This document shows, piece after piece, positions 59,231 to 64,000 of a stretch of 64,000 nt of DNA. Source of the DNA: Carallia brachiata (taxonomy: Eukaryota; Streptophyta; Magnoliopsida; Malpighiales; Rhizophoraceae); the NCBI GenBank assembly GCA_021464245.1, contig JADCRB010000038.1, positions 621,461 through 685,460 on the forward strand, written 5' to 3'. Numbering within the stretch: position 1 is the first letter of the stretch; each line of letters begins with the position of its first letter. The translations under genes and the position numbers were made by a program. Under the pieces are notes generated by a model that saw only the letters and a program-made list of their open reading frames with translations, had not been told where the DNA came from and ran no database searches.

Positions 59231-61618
59231 TGGGTTTAGGTAAAAGAGAAAAAGAATTTTGATTCATTTCACGGCACGTAGAATATTGCATCAACCATGG
59301 CAGATCCAACTTTTTTTTTTTTTCGATAAGTTGACGGATGCAACTTAATTCGAATAGTAAAAAAGTCTGTGCATTTTATTAAAGGTTTGAATCCAAGTTC
59401 CCTCTTTTCACCTACATCCCTCCTGAATCCCTGATGATGGTTAACATCTCAGCTATAAACCAAACAAAAGATTGCATCGACCATTCTTTACATGTTTTGT
59501 TAAAAACGTTGCTTGAAACAACTAGATTAAAGTGTGGCATGTAATATTTTTTTAAGGCTGACTACACAGTCTCATGCATCAAGTGATAAATAATAAATGC
59601 AGCATCAATTTTTTTTTTATTTTTATTTTTTTGTCAGAAGCTCGTTAATTCATATTTTAATTGTTCATGAATAATTTTGATTGTTTCAAAATTTTAACTT
59701 AAGACCTACATGGTTAATATCTAAGTTCTCAAAAACTAGAATTTCCTTTTGTATATTTATAATCTCTTCTGGAAACTAATTTTGTTACACTTTCAAAATT
59801 AAAAGTTTTTACACAAAAGCATTCCATAACTATCTTTTTTCAGTTATCTGAGGATGGAAATTTTAGTCACGAGACTCATATTTTCGGAATTTGACGAAAG
59901 GTTAAATGTGTACTTTTTGAATTCTTGACCACCAAAGCCAAAATAGAATAATTTTTTTTGTTACATCAAATCCTTGCAGTTAAACTCAATTAAAAAAATG
60001 ATACAATTTTTTATTTTTCTCTCTCTTTATTAATTTATATTTTCGTATCATCATAATGATATGTACGTTATTTTATTAATCAATTGTATCTCACCATATT
60101 TATCATTTATGTGTTCGTCCAATGTTCCCCTTAAAGAAAGGTTTAGCCTGAGCGGTTAATTGTGGCGCAGTTTTTATTTTTAATTTTCGTGTTAAAATAA
60201 AAACAAGAATTATTAAAATTTAAACATAGGACAAAAAAACATTATAATTAATTGTGTTAGAAGTACAAAACGATGCATGAACTATTTCACTATACTGAGA
60301 GAAAGTATGTCAAGTACGTTATCTCTCTAAACACAATATTATAAGATGTAAAATAACCACATTGAAACTTTCTATTGAAAAACAGTACTATGCATAAATA
60401 AAATTGTCAATTTTGTAGCTTACTGTGGACTCAGATATACAAATGTCAATGTCGGCAGAATTGCCTGTGCTATTCTTTAAGAAAAGAGTCTTAGCCGTCT
60501 TTGGAAAGAGCCAAGGGATCAAATCCAGATGGAAAAATTAGCATAGCATCTTTTCTCAACATTAATTTGTCTTACGTTCGAACCATTACTCAGAATGGAA
60601 AACTCGCTTACATCATATTTTAAACAATAACATTAAACATGATATGGATGTTCAAAACTATTGAAAAATAATTTACACTTCCTCTTAAAGAACATATTTG
60701 ATTAAAAAAAAAAAGGAAAAAAAGAATTATTAGCCCTTTTTTGCACTCAGAACATTATTAATTTTGGTAATTTTGTAATCTTTTTTTTTTTTTTTTCATT
60801 ATGTTAAAGGCACAAGTTATAACACTGGAATTTTCTGCATAATAAATTTCGTCTATCATAATTCCATAATAATAATAATAATAATGATTCGCTGTCCATT
60901 TGCATTGTTTAAACTAAATTTGGAAGCATTGTGGGTCGGTCGGCATCATATAGGCTTTAGCTGCCGTTTAGGGAGTCGGTTAAATTACATGAATATGACC
61001 TATATTTACTATCTTGATCATTTGTTATATATTTTTAATTTTTTAGATAATCACAAATTCACAATTAACAATAATAATTACGATTGTGCATGATAATCCA
61101 ACGTGAGTTTTGTGTTTAAACTATCTAAAATTGATTGCGTCTAATGTAATTAAGCCGGAAACAGAATATGCCGCCTATGACAATTTTCGGTATTACGCTT
61201 TTCTTGAGCGGTTGCCCCTAATATAAATGTGAAAAAAAAGAGAAGAAAAAAGACAATTGTAACAAACCCACTGATTGCCGGCCGCATTTTAATCCAAGGG
61301 GTGAAATGGTGTAGTTCCAATTGAAAATTATTTCCTGATTTATTGTAACAAAGAATGATTTCTAGATCGGAAAATCTTAGAGAGTATGATTTTATTAGGA
61401 CACATGTAGACACAGTAATATGAGTAGGTAGATAATTGAATTCTGAAAAAAAAAAAAAAATAAAATACAGACAAATTGTTAGATACAATAAAATAAACTG
61501 CATACTTATTTATATCTTGTTAACGGTGCTCTTCTAGATAATTAACGTCCAAACTACTAAAAAAAATCACATCAAACAAAAATGTGTCCAGCAATTTGTA
61601 TCTTATGGTGATGGCATG
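59231..61618. other. Intergenic DNA
   Basis: AT-rich. No gene or defined repeat recognised apart from (TAA)n near 60868-60884 and poly-A/T runs. Confidence 0.4.
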
Positions 61619-61671
61619 TGTATAATAGGAATGCATTAACTCTACAAAGGATTGCATAGCAGAACAACACC

Positions 61672-62848
61672 ATGGCAGATGCAGTGAAGCTTTTTAAAAC
61701 ATGGTCAAGTCCATATGGTCTGAGGATTGTTTGGGCACTGAAGCTAAAGGGTATCCCCTATGAATCAATAGATGAAGACATCACCAACAAAAGCCCTTTA
61801 CTTCTCCAATTAAATCCTGTCCACAAGAAAATACCAGTGCTTGTCCACAATGGAAAACCCATAGCAGAGTCACTTATTATCCTTGAGTACATTGAGGAGA
61901 CATGGAAGCAAAACCCCCTATTGCCTGAAGATCCTTACAAGCGAGCGACAGCACGCTTTTGGGCTAAATTTAGCGCCGATAAGGTAAAAATGTAAAATTA
62001 TTAATGTTATTCATATTAATTATTTATACAAACGGGTTATATATTATCAATGATTTTTAAGTTGATGTTACTCAAGTGGTATTCAAAATGGTGGGTCTTT
62101 AGTTTGAGTCTCAGTCAACTTCAATTAATTAGAAATAAAAAGCTTATCACAACTTGGTAAAATATATTGTGTTACATTTGTTTGTAAGACTTATTACTTT
62201 CATGTAAAGTTAAAACTTAAGAAGATCAAATTTTTTGTTTGAGTTCTATGTTTATAATAATTAAGACTAGTATCCCTTCCTATAGTTAAGAAATTAGATC
62301 TCTATTTTAATGTTTCAAATTTTAATTGAGTAAATGTATGAAATTTTATGAAAATAAGTCTAATGGAACTCTCAATAAAACAGAAAATAATTACGATAGG
62401 GTTTTTTTTTTTTTTTTTGGCGGTAACATCGGAAAGGATATGACAGGTTTTATCATTGTACATATGGCTATGCCTAAAGTTAAAATTTTGGTTCTGATTT
62501 CAGCTTGAGCCATCAGTATGGGAATTCTTCTTAAAGCGAGGAAAGGAGCAAGAGGAAGCTTATGTGCTGACCATTCAAAACCTGAAATTCCTAGAAGAAG
62601 AGCTGAAGGGAAACAAATTCTTCGGTGGAGAAGCCATAGGGCTCGTTGATATTGCGTTAGGGTGGCTTGTCAATTTGGTCCCTGTATTAGAAGAGATACT
62701 TGGTCTGAAACTGATCACTGAACAACAATTTCCTTCACTGCTTGCATGGATGCAGACATTTGCCAATGTTGCAATACTTAAAGAGACCTGGCCACCCCAT
62801 GATAAACTTGTCGTCAAGTTTCGTGCCTACCTGGCTGGCCGCACCTAG
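61672..62848 (+). CDS. Tau-class glutathione S-transferase, intact
   Basis: Conjugates glutathione to electrophiles such as xenobiotics or stress products, in the cytosol. Two exons: 61672-61983 (104 codons) and 62504-62848 (114 codons plus stop), joined in phase 0 by GT-AG, giving 218 residues, the usual tau length. The thioredoxin-fold domain has the catalytic serine in WSSPY (Ser13 likely) and the glutathione-site residues Glu66-Ser67 in [12 protein letters not shown]. The helical domain carries [30 protein letters not shown] and LLAWMQ. The intron lies after FSADK, the standard tau position. It is one of only two recognised full-length genes here without a lesion. A possible TATA (TGTATAATAG) lies about 45-55 bp upstream. 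Confidence 0.93.
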
Positions 62849-63639
62849 CTAATGCTTGAACAAAATTGGATGCTCCATTCAGATTATGAGCTTGAGAGTA
62901 CAACGTTAATGCCATGGAATGTTAAATTATTTCAATGATCTTTTTTTTTTTTTTCCTTTTCAATTTGAGGATGTGTCGTCGACTCGATTGATCGAGCTGG
63001 ACTCCGACATTTTGGTTTTGGGTTTGCAATTCAAGTTCCAAGCACCTGTTCTTCAGTATCAACTGGACTCTACTTTCATTTTATTGTTCGTAATCAAGCA
63101 CCAGTGGATGATCCAGAAATCTCACAAAAAGATATGGTGGACAAAATAAAAATCTAATGGGAGCAAAATAAAAATTTTGCTAAAGACAAATATATCCAGT
63201 AGCAATAAAATATGATCTAACTTACTAGAATAGTATGCGCGTCTTCTATTAAAAGGATTCGAATTCAAATCACATTTTTTCTCTTGCCTATTTATCCCTA
63301 CTGACGGACTATCATTTCAACTATAGATAAAAAAAAATCAAATTTCGAATTTCAGTATTCCACTGGGGAAATTTGCCCTCGCTGAAATGTGTTTGAGGCT
63401 GGGCTGCTGCCGGCGCCTCTGACCTTGGGGATTTTCATTTGTATGGCCTGTGGCTAGAGGACGTTATGGTAGGAAACTAATTTGGGAAGGTTATGTACGA
63501 GGATCATTAAAAAAAACTATTGCTAATAAAGAGTGCAAATGTGCAATATATCCCCAAAAAATTAATAGGGGAGTAAAAAAAAAATCTACATATATATCAA
63601 CCTCATGTAAGAATTTAATATTCACACCCGGCAGTCTGC
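62849..63639. other. GST 3' region and intergenic DNA
   Basis: No gene recognised. A poly-T run is at about 62940-62954. Confidence 0.45.
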
Positions 63640-64000
63640 TTTCTTTTTTTTTGAACAAAAAAAAAAGGCCATTACATTAATATGGAAAGCGCGTGTACAA
63701 ATGGTTAGCTCACATCAGAGTCTATGTCGCGTCACAACACAACTCATATACACATAAAAACAAAATAAGCCATCAGAAACAAACCCAACAAACCCCACCA
63801 CAAGCAGGCCACAACACTAGCCCAACGCAACTTCCGTACAGACCAAGATGGAGTCCAAACCCGAGTCCATATCCTAGGGAGGAGGAGCCCATAGCCCACA
63901 CCCAGTAGTCTACCGGATATTATAATTAAGTGCATCGCGTTAAGGAACAGCCTCCCAAGATAAAATGAAATATTGTTTAATCGCGTCTGCACAAATGAAG
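63640..64000 (-). mobile_element. Possible 3' end of a retroelement at the right edge
   Basis: A change to GC-richer sequence with GGGCT/GGCC-type words, bounded on its left by a T-then-A run (TTTTTTTTGAAC then poly-A at 63643-63667). Read on the minus strand this resembles a LINE-type tail ending TTAATGTAATGGCC plus homopolymer. No domain can be read, and it continues beyond the window. Confidence 0.3.

Overview
The window looks like nuclear DNA of a eudicot flowering plant. It is AT-rich. The genes have GT-AG introns, and the protein families are plant ones: CDR1-type aspartic proteases, an augmin subunit, a plastid phosphate translocator, a class III chitinase, a UGT85-type glycosyltransferase and a tau-class GST. 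Small plant transposons are common. I cannot name the species from sequence alone.

Region 1 (about 1-35.4 kb) is an aspartic-protease array, all on the minus strand. Three related copies (AP1 2987-4310, AP2 10057-11376, AP3 16953-18267) sit in tandem units of about 7 kb that share 5' and 3' flanks. A second subgroup follows (relic AP4 near 23.0 kb, AP5 25253-26583, AP6 28711-30044), then a more distant member (AP7 34013-35364). Only AP2 is intact. AP1, AP5, AP6 and AP7 carry frameshifts. AP3 carries a frameshift and has also lost both catalytic motifs. An upstream block lies at a fixed 117-118 bp before the ATG of AP1-AP3. It also occurs twice without a gene near 22.3 and 22.7 kb. A truncated protein-kinase copy and several small transposons lie between the units.

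Region 2 (about 36.9-47.2 kb) holds a small basic-protein ORF, then the augmin subunit 7 gene (AUG7/HAUS7, minus strand, nine exons) and the intronless xylulose-5-phosphate/phosphate translocator gene (XPT, plus strand). From memory, their Arabidopsis counterparts are the neighbours At5g17620 and At5g17630, so this pair looks like conserved microsynteny. AUG7 carries an exon-6 frameshift, an exon-8 stop, a duplicated exon-7 end and a TRIM retrotransposon in intron 5. XPT has its transit peptide split between two frames.

Region 3 (about 49-63 kb) holds a class III chitinase with one in-frame stop (minus strand), a two-exon UGT85-like gene with one frameshift, a LINE RNase H relic and an intact two-exon tau GST. 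Four of the five recognised genes outside the protease array therefore each look almost intact but carry one or two disabling lesions. This fits either a decaying duplicate chromosome segment or residual sequence errors. The window alone cannot decide.

I found no rRNA or tRNA gene, no CRISPR array and no clearly new molecular system. The most distinctive material is the decaying protease array, the damaged AUG7-XPT pair and several datable small transposons with target-site duplications or empty sites.
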